DNA of 26,897 nt from Chloroflexota bacterium (lineage in GTDB: Bacteria; Chloroflexota; Dormibacteria; CF-121): the NCBI GenBank assembly GCA_005882525.1, contig VBGO01000062.1, forward strand, positions 1 through 26,897, in the 5' to 3' direction. The notes beneath the pieces are model-generated. The model did not search any database. It saw nothing but the letters and a program-made list of their open reading frames with translations, and was not told where the DNA came from. A program made the translations under genes and the position numbers. Below, one piece after another: positions 9,018-18,023 of the stretch. The stretch's first letter is position 1. Each line of letters starts with the position of its first letter.

Positions 9018-9751
9018 GCCGGCGCGCCCACCATGGTTCCGATCTGCTTTCCCGCCACCACGCCCTCCAGGTTGCCGGCATGCGATAGGTCGAACACGAT
9101 GATCGGGATGTTGTTCTCGCGGCAGAGGGTGACGGCGGTGTGATCCATCACCCGCAGGTCCTTGTTGATCAAATCGAGGTAGTCGAGCCGGGCGAAGCGC
9201 TTCGCTTTCGGATTCGTCACGGGATCCGCATCGTAGATGCCATCGACTTTGGTCGCCTTGAGCACGACCTCGGCCTCGATTTCGACCGCGCGGAGGGCGG
9301 CGGTCGTGTCGGTGCTGAAGTAGGGGTTGCCGCTGCCGGCCGCCAGGACGACGACTCGCCCCTTTTCCAGGTGCCGGACCGCGCGCCGCCGGATGTACGG
9401 CTCCGCGATCTGGTGCATGCTGATGGCGGTCTGGACCCGGGTCGGCTGACCCATGTTCTCCAATGCGTCCTGCAACGCGAGCGCATTGATGACCGTGCCC
9501 AACATGCCCATGTAATCGGCCGTGACTCGGTCCATGCCCCGTTTGCTCGCCGTGTCGCCGCGGATGATGTTGCCACCGCCGACGACGATCGCGAACTGGG
9601 TGTTGTAGGTGTTCTTCACTCCGATGATGTCCTCGGCGATGTCATGCACGATGTCCGGATCGATCCCGAAGGCGGCCTTTCCGGCGAGGCCCTCGCCCCC
9701 GAGCTTGAGGAGCACCCGTTTGTAGCGCGGCAGGGCCGACGGTTTGATCAC
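9014..9751 (-). CDS. pyrH: UMP kinase (uridylate kinase)
   Basis: Phosphorylates UMP to UDP and controls the supply of pyrimidine nucleotides. The 245-residue amino-acid-kinase fold shows the N-terminal YKRVLLKLGGEGLAG, VVGGGNIIRG, GMDRVTADYMGMLGTVINALAL, AAGSGNPYFSTDTTAALRA, and VVLKATKVDGIYDADP. The glycine-rich start of the fold reads LGGEG where most family members have LSGEA, a small deviation. The start is GTG 9751; no other start codon occurs before the first strand, and the ribosome-binding site is weak. It is 17 bases after tsf and overlaps frr. Confidence 0.96.
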   Translation of the reverse strand: MIKPSALPRYKRVLLKLGGEGLAGKAAFGIDPDIVHDIAEDIIGVKNTYNTQFAIVVGGGNIIRGDTASKRGMDRVTADYMGMLGTVINALALQDALENMGQPTRVQTAISMHQIAEPYIRRRAVRHLEKGRVVVLAAGSGNPYFSTDTTAALRAVEIEAEVVLKATKVDGIYDADPVTNPKAKRFARLDYLDLINKDLRVMDHTAVTLCRENNIPIIVFDLSHAGNLEGVVAGKQIGTMVGAPA

Positions 9752-9768
9752 AGCATCAAGTGGTTGGA

Positions 9769-10368
9769 CTAGCTGGCTTCTCCGACCTTGAAACGGGCGA
9801 ACCGGGAAATCGTTATGTTCTCACCAAGCTTGGCAATCGCTTCTTTGAGCATCTGGTCCACCGTCCGCTTGTCGTCCTTCGCCCAGGCCTGGTCGAGCAG
9901 GACCTCGCGTTTGTAGAAGTCGTTCATCTTGCCCTGGATGATCTTCTCGATCACGGCCTCCGGCTTTTTCTGATCCTTCGCCTGCCCCTCGAAGATGGCC
10001 CGCTCCCGGTCGATGACGTCCTTGGGCACATCCTCGCGGCGGAGATACCTCGGCTCCGCCGCCGCGATGTGGACGGCGATCTCGTGTGCCAGGTGGCGGA
10101 ACTCATCGTTGCGCGCGACGAAGTCGCTCTCGCTGTTCAGCTCCAACAGGACGCCCAACTGGTGGTTGTGATGGACGTAGGTAGCAATAATTCCTTCCCC
10201 CGCCGTGCGGGTCGCCTTGGCCCCAGCCTTGGCTATCCCTTTCTGGCGCAACCAATCTTTGGCTTTCTCGAGGTCGCCGTTGGTCGCCTCGAGGGCGCGC
10301 TTCGAGTCCATCATGCCCGCGCCTGTCGCGTCGCGGAGCGCCTTGACCTGGTCTGCTGAAATCGCCAT
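9769..10368 (-). CDS. tsf: Translation elongation factor Ts, short form
   Basis: Guanine-nucleotide exchange factor for EF-Tu. The N-terminal UBA-like domain (VKALRDATGAGMMDSKRALEATNGD, LRQKGIAKA) is followed by one core domain with ELNSESDFVARNDEFRHLAHEIA, which carries the TDFVA-like contact motif in the variant SDFVA. At 199 residues it is the short form known from Thermus, Cyanobacteria and several Chloroflexota rather than the E. coli form of about 280 residues with the coiled-coil insertion. The ATG at 10368 comes two bases after the rpsB stop, so the two are certainly co-transcribed. Confidence 0.97.
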   Translation of the reverse strand: MAISADQVKALRDATGAGMMDSKRALEATNGDLEKAKDWLRQKGIAKAGAKATRTAGEGIIATYVHHNHQLGVLLELNSESDFVARNDEFRHLAHEIAVHIAAAEPRYLRREDVPKDVIDRERAIFEGQAKDQKKPEAVIEKIIQGKMNDFYKREVLLDQAWAKDDKRTVDQMLKEAIAKLGENITISRFARFKVGEAS

Positions 10369-10370
10369 GG

Positions 10371-11207
10371 CTATTTCTCGTCGTCCAGGGCTTCGTCCTC
10401 GTAGAACTCGGCCTCGTTAACCGTCGGCATTCCGGCGAAGCTCTTTTCCTCTTCTTCCTCTTCCTCCTGCCCGAACTCGAACTCGGTGACCGGCGCCTCA
10501 GGTGCAGCGGTGAGCTCCTCGGGACTGATCAACTGGCGCGCCTCCAGGGCCGCGTCGGCGATCTTCGAGGTGATCAGCTTGACGGCGCGGATCGCGTCGT
10601 CGTTTCCGGGGATGACGTGGTCGATCTCATCCGGGTCACAGTTGGAATCGGTGATCGCGACGATGGGGATGGCGAGCTTGCGAGCTTCGGTGACGGCGAT
10701 GTGCTCTTTGCGCGGGTCGACGACATAGACCGCCCCGGGTAGCCGCTTCATCTCCGCCATGCCGCCGAAGAAGCGCTCGAGCCGCTGGTACTCCTCCTCG
10801 AGCTGGGTGATCGCCTTCTTGCTGCCGGTGAAGCCGCCGTTGTTGCGGATGGCCCGCAGGCTGTTGAGGCGATCGATCTGGCGCCGCATGACCGTGAAGT
10901 TGGTCAGCATGCCGCCCATCCAGCGGTGGTTCACGAAGGGCATGCCTGACCGGCGGGCCTCCAACTCGATCGATTCCTGGGCCTGTTTCTTCGTGCCGAT
11001 GAAGAGGACGAGCCGGCCACCGCCGACGACGTCCTTGACCCAGTTCGAGGCGTCGTCCAACAGTTTGACGGTCTGCTGGAGATCGATGATATGGATCCCG
11101 TTGCGAGCGGTGAAGATGTACCGCTTCATCTTCGGATTCCAACGGCTGGTCTGATGGCCGAAGTGGACACCAGCCTCGAGGAGCTGCTTGAGCGTCACGA
11201 GTGGCAT
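10371..11207 (-). CDS. rpsB: 30S ribosomal protein S2
   Basis: Small-subunit protein S2. The start MPLVTLKQLLEAGVHFGHQTSRWNPKMKRYIF is unmistakable, followed by LVNHRWMGGMLTNF-like sequence (here FVNHRWMGGMLTNF) and DSNCDPDEIDHVIPGNDDA. The globular part ends near residue 232. A tail of about 45 residues follows that is strongly acidic, with a run of seven Glu (FGQEEEEEEEK) and an ending rich in Glu and Asp. It heads the rpsB-tsf-pyrH-frr group. The ATG has GGGAGGT about 10 bases upstream, and the leader is preceded by a candidate promoter. Confidence 0.98.
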   Translation of the reverse strand: MPLVTLKQLLEAGVHFGHQTSRWNPKMKRYIFTARNGIHIIDLQQTVKLLDDASNWVKDVVGGGRLVLFIGTKKQAQESIELEARRSGMPFVNHRWMGGMLTNFTVMRRQIDRLNSLRAIRNNGGFTGSKKAITQLEEEYQRLERFFGGMAEMKRLPGAVYVVDPRKEHIAVTEARKLAIPIVAITDSNCDPDEIDHVIPGNDDAIRAVKLITSKIADAALEARQLISPEELTAAPEAPVTEFEFGQEEEEEEEKSFAGMPTVNEAEFYEDEALDDEK

Positions 11208-11312
11208 ACGAAAACCGACCTCCCTGTTTCTACTTCCGCCTCCGTCATCCGGTCACCGGACCTGTCGCAGGCAACCCGACGCCGTCAGGAGACGTGCTTA
11301 TTTGCTCGCCAG
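11208..11312 (-). promoter_or_regulatory. rpsB leader with a 13-base palindrome
   Basis: This is the gap between the proposed -10 box and the rpsB ATG. It holds the palindrome TCCGGTCACCGGA at 11248-11260 (6-base arms, one-base centre) and the GGGAGGT ribosome-binding site. A leader of about 100 bases ahead of rpsB fits the known autoregulation of S2 operons through their mRNA leaders, but no conserved S2-binding structure was demonstrated here. No open frame in it looks coding. Confidence 0.35.
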
Positions 11313-11340
11313 AGTATAGCCGCTGATCCTCAGTTTGAAA
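11313..11340 (-). promoter_or_regulatory. Candidate promoter for the rpsB operon
   Basis: On the minus strand a TATACT -10 box (11318-11313) is preceded, with a 16-base spacer, by TTTCAA (11340-11335), a poor -35. It lies in the 156-base gap after topA, where a ribosomal-protein operon promoter is expected. The -10 hexamer is convincing; the -35 is weak. Confidence 0.4.
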
Positions 11341-11363
11341 CCGGGGGTAGGCGGTCGGGAGGG

Positions 11364-13688
<2,325 letters not shown>

Positions 13689-13884
13689 TTCAGTCCAAAG
13701 CGCGGCGGGTGACCGCACCGCAGTCGCCGATTATATAGCCACCCATTTCCAGCAGCGTCAAGCGTCGACTCACTTCCTTAATGTCGAGGTTCATCATGAC
13801 CGCCAGATCATCATGATGGCGCGGTTCTACCCAATCAAGCAATTCCCAAACGGCAGCGAGCTCGGAATCTTGCGGTCCTGAATC

Positions 13885-13946
13885 CGCGCGCGCACGCGCA
13901 CGCGTACGCGCGTGTGTATGCGCATGCGCGCGTGCACGCGCACGCG
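13885..13946. repeat. 62-bp unbroken alternating pyrimidine-purine tract (Z-DNA-type)
   Basis: Every dinucleotide from 13885 to 13946 is pyrimidine then purine (mostly CG, with CA, TG and TA), giving 31 YR steps with no interruption. It includes palindromes such as GCGCATGCGC and CGCGTACGCG. It sits inside dprA and encodes the Arg/Ala/His/Thr linker before the C-terminal domain. Such tracts are the classic sequence for left-handed Z-DNA under negative supercoiling. Confidence 0.9.
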
Positions 13947-14574
13947 AGAGATCGGCAAACTCATCCAGCACATCCTCGACGGTTTGTACCAGCGTCGCTC
14001 CGTCCTTGAGTAGTTGATGACCACCGACGGCGAGCGGATTCTCGATACTGCCGGGAACGCAAAACACCTCGCGCCCCTGTTCCGCCGCCATGCGCGCGGT
14101 GATCAAGGCGCCGCTTCGCTCCGCCGCCTCGACCACAACCACGCCCAGGCTGAGGCCGCTGATGATTCGATTGCGCACCGGGAAGCGACCGCGTGCCGTT
14201 CTCCGCCTCGGTGATCACGGCGCCCGATGCCGCGATCGCCTGCGCCAGCTCGGTATGCTCGGGCGGGTAGATGCGGTCGAGCCCGGTCGCCATCACGGCA
14301 ACCGTCGGACTCCGACCTTCCAGCGCGCCGCGATGCGCAGCCGCATCGATGCCACGAGCCAGGCCGCTGACGACGACCACGCCGGCATCCGAGAGATCGC
14401 GGGCCAGCCGGTGGGCCGTCCGTCGGCCGTAGGGGGTTGCGCGCCGCGACCCGACGATGGCGATCATCGGCTCCGACGGCAGTTGCCCGTTGATGTAGAG
14501 CCGCGCCGGTGGATCGTGGATTTCCCTGAGCCGAGCCGGATAGGCCGGATCACCGAGCCAGACGACGGTAGTTC

Positions 14575-14598
14575 CCCTCCCCCGCTCGCGGGGGAGGG
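14575..14598. repeat. GC-rich interspersed palindrome (REP/MITE-like) in the dprA 5' end
   Basis: Perfect 11-base inverted repeat CCCTCCCCCGC / GCGGGGGAGGG around a two-base centre, followed on the plus strand by TCAGGCTGGGGG. The form matches short dispersed palindromes common between genes in GC-rich bacteria, which when translated give peptides such as SLTLPRERGRG. Here it lies between the dprA GTG and the first conserved residues, so it is read in frame. There is no T-run to make it an intrinsic terminator. Copy number elsewhere in the genome cannot be seen. Confidence 0.7.
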
Positions 14599-14613
14599 TC
14601 AGGCTGGGGGCCG

Positions 14614-16119
14614 TCACCCGCTCTCGCGGTACTGGAGCGCCTCGGCCACGTGGGCCTGCTCGACGGAGGTGGACGTTTCCAGGTCCGCGATGGTGCGTGC
14701 CACACGGAGGACCCGATGGACGGCGCGACCGCTGAGCTGCAACCGCTCGGCGGCGGTCTCTAGCAATGTCTGACCGGCCGCGTCTAGCGGCGCGTCCCGC
14801 CGGAGCTGCGGCCCGGTGAGGGCACCGTTGAGTGGACCGTGCGGTCGCCGCTCCTGCTGGCGACGCCGCGCTCCCACCACGCGCTCGCGGACAGCCGCGC
14901 TCGTTTCGGCGCTCAGGTTCGCGCGCAAGAGCTCGCCCGCCGGTTGTCGGGGGACCAGGACCTGCAGATCGATGCGATCGCGGATCGGTCCGGACAATCG
15001 GGCCCGGTAGCGCTGTCGCTCGAGCGGCGTGCATTCGCAGATTCGGCGAGGGTCGCCGGCAAAACCACAGGGGCAGGGATTGGCCGCCGCCACCAGGATG
15101 AAGCGGGCCGGCAGAACGGCGTGCCCGCGGGAGCGGGCCACCGCCAGCCGCCCCTCTTCGAGCGGCTGCCGGAGGGACTCGAGCGCGTCGCGACGGAATT
15201 CCGTGATCTCGTCCATGAAGAGCACGCCACGGTGCGCCCGGGTGACTTCACCGGGCCGGGGCGCGGCCCCGCCGCCGCCGACCAGGGCCGCCGGTGAGAT
15301 GGTGTGGTGTGGAGCACGAAAGGGCGGCAGCTCGAGCAGGCCGGCGCCAGCCGGCAGCATGCCAACACAGGACGCGATCGAGGTGACTTCGACCGCTTCG
15401 CGCCGGTTGAGTGGCGGCAGAATTCCGGGGAGTGCCCGGGCCAGCAGCGTCTTGCCCGCACCCGGCGGCCCCACCAATAAAAGATGATGCGCTCCGGCGG
15501 CCGCGACCTCGAGGGCCCGCTTGGCATGCGGCTGACCGGCGACCTCGCCCAGGTCGACGGATGGCGGGGGCGTCGGCAGGGCAGCCTCGCTCACCACCGA
15601 GGCATCCAGCGGCTCACCGGCTTCCCAATGCGCCTTCAGCTGACGTAGGTGACCGATCCCTAGGACCGGGGCGGCGGTAGCGATCCGTGCCTCGGCTACG
15701 TTGGCAGTCGGCACGTAAAAGCGCCGCGCCCCGAGCCGATCGAGATGGGCCACGATCGCCAGCGTGCCGCGGATCGCCCGGACGCTGCCGTCCAGCGCCA
15801 GCTCACCCAGCCAGGCGGCGTCGCCCGGCAGGTCGCGGTCCTCGCCGGCGTTGACGATGGCCGCCGCCATCGCCAGGTCGAATCCACTCCCCTCTTTGGG
15901 CAGCTGCGCCGGCGCCAGGTTGATCGTCACCTTGCGCCCCGGGAACTGAAAGCCGCTGTTGTTGATGGCGATCTTCACCCGCTCGCGGGCTTCCTGCAAC
16001 GCCCGGTCGCCGAGCCCCACGATATGAAACCCGGGCAAGCCATCGGCGATATCCGCCTCCACCTCGACCCGGACGCCGTCGAGCCCGAACACCGTCCCCG
16101 ATAGGGCCCTGGCCAGCAC
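14614..16119 (-). CDS. comM: ComM/YifB-family Mg-chelatase-like AAA+ ATPase
   Basis: Member of the YifB/ComM family. In transformable bacteria ComM is a hexameric helicase that promotes branch migration during integration of donor DNA. The 501-residue protein has the N-terminal Lon-like/ChlI-associated domain (VEVEADIADGLPGFHIVGL, INLAPAQLPKEGSGFDLAMA), then the AAA+ core with Walker A GPPGAGKT (217-224) and Walker B GVLFMDEITEF. It also has the AANPCPCGF and CTPLERQRYRARLSGPIRDRIDL segments typical of the family. The start is GTG 16119, giving VLARALSGTVFGLDG; no ribosome-binding site is present, and a good promoter ends eight bases upstream, which suggests leaderless translation. It ends with a GTGA overlap into dprA. 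Confidence 0.96.
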   Translation of the reverse strand: MLARALSGTVFGLDGVRVEVEADIADGLPGFHIVGLGDRALQEARERVKIAINNSGFQFPGRKVTINLAPAQLPKEGSGFDLAMAAAIVNAGEDRDLPGDAAWLGELALDGSVRAIRGTLAIVAHLDRLGARRFYVPTANVAEARIATAAPVLGIGHLRQLKAHWEAGEPLDASVVSEAALPTPPPSVDLGEVAGQPHAKRALEVAAAGAHHLLLVGPPGAGKTLLARALPGILPPLNRREAVEVTSIASCVGMLPAGAGLLELPPFRAPHHTISPAALVGGGGAAPRPGEVTRAHRGVLFMDEITEFRRDALESLRQPLEEGRLAVARSRGHAVLPARFILVAAANPCPCGFAGDPRRICECTPLERQRYRARLSGPIRDRIDLQVLVPRQPAGELLRANLSAETSAAVRERVVGARRRQQERRPHGPLNGALTGPQLRRDAPLDAAGQTLLETAAERLQLSGRAVHRVLRVARTIADLETSTSVEQAHVAEALQYRESG

Positions 16120-16127
16120 CGGGCCCG

Positions 16128-16157
16128 ATATTACACTGTTTTGTCTATATGTGTCAG
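16128..16157 (-). promoter_or_regulatory. Promoter for comM, probably leaderless
   Basis: The minus strand shows CTGACA (16157-16152), an 18-base spacer, then TAATAT (16133-16128). Eight bases separate the -10 box from the comM GTG, so initiation would fall on or next to the start codon. The -35 overlaps the stop of the upstream membrane-protein gene. Confidence 0.55.
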
Positions 16158-16609
16158 CTAGTAGTTGGGTGGTCCTGGGGTGGCAGCGAGGGCTCCGTCC
16201 TGGTCACGCCGGTCGAGGGCGACCCGAGGCTGGCCGCGACGGTCTGACGACGCTTCAACTCCCGCAACGCCATGAAGCCCCGGATTAAGAAAAACAGGAC
16301 CAGCGCCCGAACCCAGACCCCGGCGAACGCGCCGCCCAGCACCGTCAGGATGGCGTCGACCCCATAGAGCCCGATCGCGATGCCAAGGGCAAGCAATGAG
16401 CCCCCCATCGTGAAGTACCCCAGCAGAACCAGGATCGCGCCTTCAACCGCGACCACCCACCCGCTGCCAAACAGTTGCAGCAGTGCCTCGACCCGACCCA
16501 GCTCGGCCGTAAGTCCCAGCAGCAGGGTCAGACCCCCGACGATATAGAGGGCGATGTAGGCGTTGCGGTGCCGGCTCCGAAGTTTCGATTCGTCGAGTGT
16601 CTTCGCCAC
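16154..16609 (-). CDS. Unknown four-helix membrane protein
   Basis: I do not recognise a family. The 151-residue protein has a short basic N-terminus (KLRSRHRN) and four hydrophobic stretches: about 17-37, 47-66, 68-90 and 93-112. A cytoplasmic-looking tail follows, basic at first (RELKRRQT) and then rich in Ser, Thr and Pro. No Cys-pair, His motif or enzyme signature is visible. It starts at GTG 16609 with GGAAGG a few bases upstream. It is divergent from the plus-strand acyltransferase gene, with 61 bases between the starts, and its stop overlaps the comM promoter. It may belong with the plus-strand cassette, but that is only position. An integral membrane role is likely; nothing more can be said. 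Confidence 0.75.
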   Translation of the reverse strand: MAKTLDESKLRSRHRNAYIALYIVGGLTLLLGLTAELGRVEALLQLFGSGWVVAVEGAILVLLGYFTMGGSLLALGIAIGLYGVDAILTVLGGAFAGVWVRALVLFFLIRGFMALRELKRRQTVAASLGSPSTGVTRTEPSLPPQDHPTTS

Positions 16610-16670
16610 CTGACCTTCCCTTCCCCGATGATTAACTGACGATTCCGCTCCTATCGTCGTACGCTGCCGG
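16610..16670. promoter_or_regulatory. Divergent intergenic region
   Basis: The 61 bases between the membrane-protein gene (minus) and the acyltransferase gene (plus) must hold both start regions. It is AT-richer than its surroundings (GATGATTAACTGACG). I see only weak -10-like sequences, for example TATCGT toward the plus-strand gene, and no convincing -35 for either direction. Confidence 0.3.
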
Positions 16671-17261
16671 GTGATCGCACAACTGATGCAATGGAAACAT
16701 ACGGCGGCCCGCGCCCTCGGCTGGCTGACCAGCGTGCCGTACCGGCTGAGGCGCGGCGTTCACATCGAACCTGGCCTGCAGGGGAATGGACGTCTGCGGA
16801 TCTCCGGTCCCGGACGGGTGATGCTCGACGCCGACGTCAACGCCTGGTCGCACGCCGAGGTCAACCGCCTCATCACCACCCGTCCCGAGGCGGTCATCCG
16901 CATTGGCCGCCGGGCCCGCCTGAACGGCTGCACGATCATCGCCGCCGAGCGGGTCGAGGTCGGTGCTGACTGCGTGCTCGGCTCCTGCGAGATCCGAGAC
17001 CATCTCCCCTACTCCGAATCGCCCGTCGATCGGCAGCGGCCCGGCCGGGCGCAAGCGGTGGTGATCGAGGACAACGTCTGGATCGGGGGACAGGTCTCGG
17101 TGCTGCCGGGGGTCCGGATCGGTCGGGACACGGTGGTCGGCATCCATGCCGTGGTCTTCGATGACATCCCGCCGGGCGTCATCGTGGGTGGGAATCCCGC
17201 AAAGGTGCTACGACGGCTTGATTTGGCGGCCAGCGGGGATAATCGGGGCAGTGAAAGCTAA
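16671..17261 (+). CDS. Hexapeptide-repeat (left-handed beta-helix) acyltransferase-like protein
   Basis: Probable CoA-dependent acetyl/acyltransferase of the maltose-acetyltransferase/CysE-like superfamily. After a basic N-terminus (PYRLRRGVHIEPGLQGNGRLRISG) come imperfect hexapeptide repeats with [ILV]-G-x-x pattern: VIRIGRRARLNGCTIIAAERVEVGADCVLGSCEI. The terminal coils VVIEDNVWIGGQVSVLPGVRIGRDTVVGIHAVV follow, then the common closing stretch IPPGVIVGGNPAKVLR. A His-containing loop (EIRDHLPYSESPVD) interrupts the helix, as in sugar O-acetyltransferases where the catalytic His lies nearby. It is 196 residues from GTG 16671; an ATG at 16686 is an alternative. It is first in an overlapping plus-strand group. 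The acceptor is unknown, a sugar being the usual guess. Confidence 0.88.
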   Translation: MIAQLMQWKHTAARALGWLTSVPYRLRRGVHIEPGLQGNGRLRISGPGRVMLDADVNAWSHAEVNRLITTRPEAVIRIGRRARLNGCTIIAAERVEVGADCVLGSCEIRDHLPYSESPVDRQRPGRAQAVVIEDNVWIGGQVSVLPGVRIGRDTVVGIHAVVFDDIPPGVIVGGNPAKVLRRLDLAASGDNRGSES

Positions 17262-17436
17262 CCCACCGCCACCGACCTGCGACCAGTGCAAGCGCATGCC
17301 CCACTGGGAACGGATCAACGGTCCGGATCGCTCGGTGCGGCTCGAAGACGGCCGGCAGGTCGTCCGCCGAGGCCAGGTCTGGGTCTGCACCCACTGCGGC
17401 CACCAGGTCCCGGTCTCATTCGAGGCATGGACCTGA
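17251..17436 (+). CDS. 61-residue zinc-ribbon protein
   Basis: Not a family I can name. The two CxxC pairs (C10/C13 in CDQC and C46/C49 in CTHC) are spaced as in a zinc ribbon. The segment between them (HWERINGPDRSVRLEDGRQVVRRGQVWVC) is predicted beta and includes a turn with alternating charged residues. The gene starts at GTG 17251, overlapping the acyltransferase by 11 bases, and overlaps the Nudix start by 10. This tight packing supports it as a real gene and as part of the operon. A role as a small regulatory or chaperone-like zinc protein is possible but is a guess. Confidence 0.7.
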   Translation: MKANPPPPTCDQCKRMPHWERINGPDRSVRLEDGRQVVRRGQVWVCTHCGHQVPVSFEAWT

Positions 17437-18023
17437 CGACGGCCGCCAGTACCCGCGTCGATCGGCTGCGCCAGGTCCTCGAGCGCCGCGTCCGGCGCAG
17501 CATCGACACGGCGCCGCCGCTGATCCGCGCCGGCGTGTTGATTCCGCTGCTGAAGCGCGGCAACGGGATCGAGCTGCTCTTTACCCGACGGACTGACACC
17601 GTCCTCACCCACAAAGGCCAGATCTCGTTTCCGGGTGGTCAGCGAGAGGAAACGGACGTGGAAACCATTGAGACCGCGCTTCGTGAGAGCTACGAGGAGA
17701 TCGGCCTCGAGCCATCCAGGGTGATGGTGCTCGGTGAGCTCGATGACGTCTTCACCGCGGTCAGCAGCTTCGTGATCACCCCGGTCGTCGGGCTGGTGGA
17801 GGGTGGCATCGATGACCTGCGGCTGGCGCCCGACGAGGTGAAGAGTGTGCTGATGGTCCCGGTCACCCAGCTGCTCGACACCCGCGTGCACACCACCGAA
17901 ACCCGCAGCGTCGGCGAGCAGGAGTACCGCATCCACTATTACACGGTCGGCGACGACGTGATCTGGGGCGCCACTGGCCGGATCGTCTACCAGTTCCTCA
18001 AGGCCTGGGAAGAAGCGGCCTGA
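17427..18023 (+). CDS. Nudix hydrolase, CoA pyrophosphatase (NudL/Pcd1)-like
   Basis: Probably cleaves CoA, acyl-CoA or a related nucleoside diphosphate to 3',5'-ADP and phosphopantetheine. The 198-residue protein has the CoA-Nudix signature LLFTRR...HKGQISFPGG (residues 50-71) directly joined to the Nudix helix TALRESYEEIGL (83-94). This HxGQxxFPGG element is what separates CoA pyrophosphatases from other Nudix enzymes. The later segment ELDDVFTAVSSFVITPVVG is also as in NudL. It starts at ATG 17427, inside the end of the zinc-ribbon gene; an upstream extension in frame resembles nothing. It ends in a CTGA overlap with the SIS gene. Confidence 0.9.
   Translation: MDLTTAASTRVDRLRQVLERRVRRSIDTAPPLIRAGVLIPLLKRGNGIELLFTRRTDTVLTHKGQISFPGGQREETDVETIETALRESYEEIGLEPSRVMVLGELDDVFTAVSSFVITPVVGLVEGGIDDLRLAPDEVKSVLMVPVTQLLDTRVHTTETRSVGEQEYRIHYYTVGDDVIWGATGRIVYQFLKAWEEAA

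Larger units (their letters stand above)
13690..14617 (-). pseudogene. dprA: DprA/Smf DNA-processing protein, frameshifted and N-terminally short
   Basis: DprA loads RecA on incoming single-stranded DNA during natural transformation. The 5' part, from a GTG at 14617 that overlaps the comM stop as GTGA, reads GDPAYPARLREIHDPPARLYI, IVGSRRATPYGRR, SGLARGIDAAAHRGAL and ASGAVITEAENGTR, then runs out of frame. The 3' part in the +1 frame resumes at RFPVRNRIISGLSLGVVVVEAA, then ARMAAEQGREVFCVPGS and NPLAVGGHQLLKDGA. A linker of alternating Arg, Ala, His and Thr follows, then a C-terminal winged-helix-like domain. Family members usually have about five or six more residues between the GT and the FP, so sequence is missing as well as the frame being lost (near 14180-14212). 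The usual N-terminal domain of about 60-70 residues is absent. A sequencing or assembly error is the main alternative to a true pseudogene. Confidence 0.85.

Noticed and set aside
9700..9751. PyrH LGGEG instead of LSGEA as loss of function
   Set aside because: All other substrate-binding motifs are intact, and Gly at this site is compatible with the glycine-rich loop.
14180..14212. Programmed +1 frameshifting in dprA
   Set aside because: No slippery codon/stop arrangement typical of +1 sites, and residues are missing as well, so damage or sequence error is simpler.
14575..14598. Hairpin as an intrinsic terminator between comM and dprA
   Set aside because: No T-run on either side, and it lies within a translationally coupled junction.
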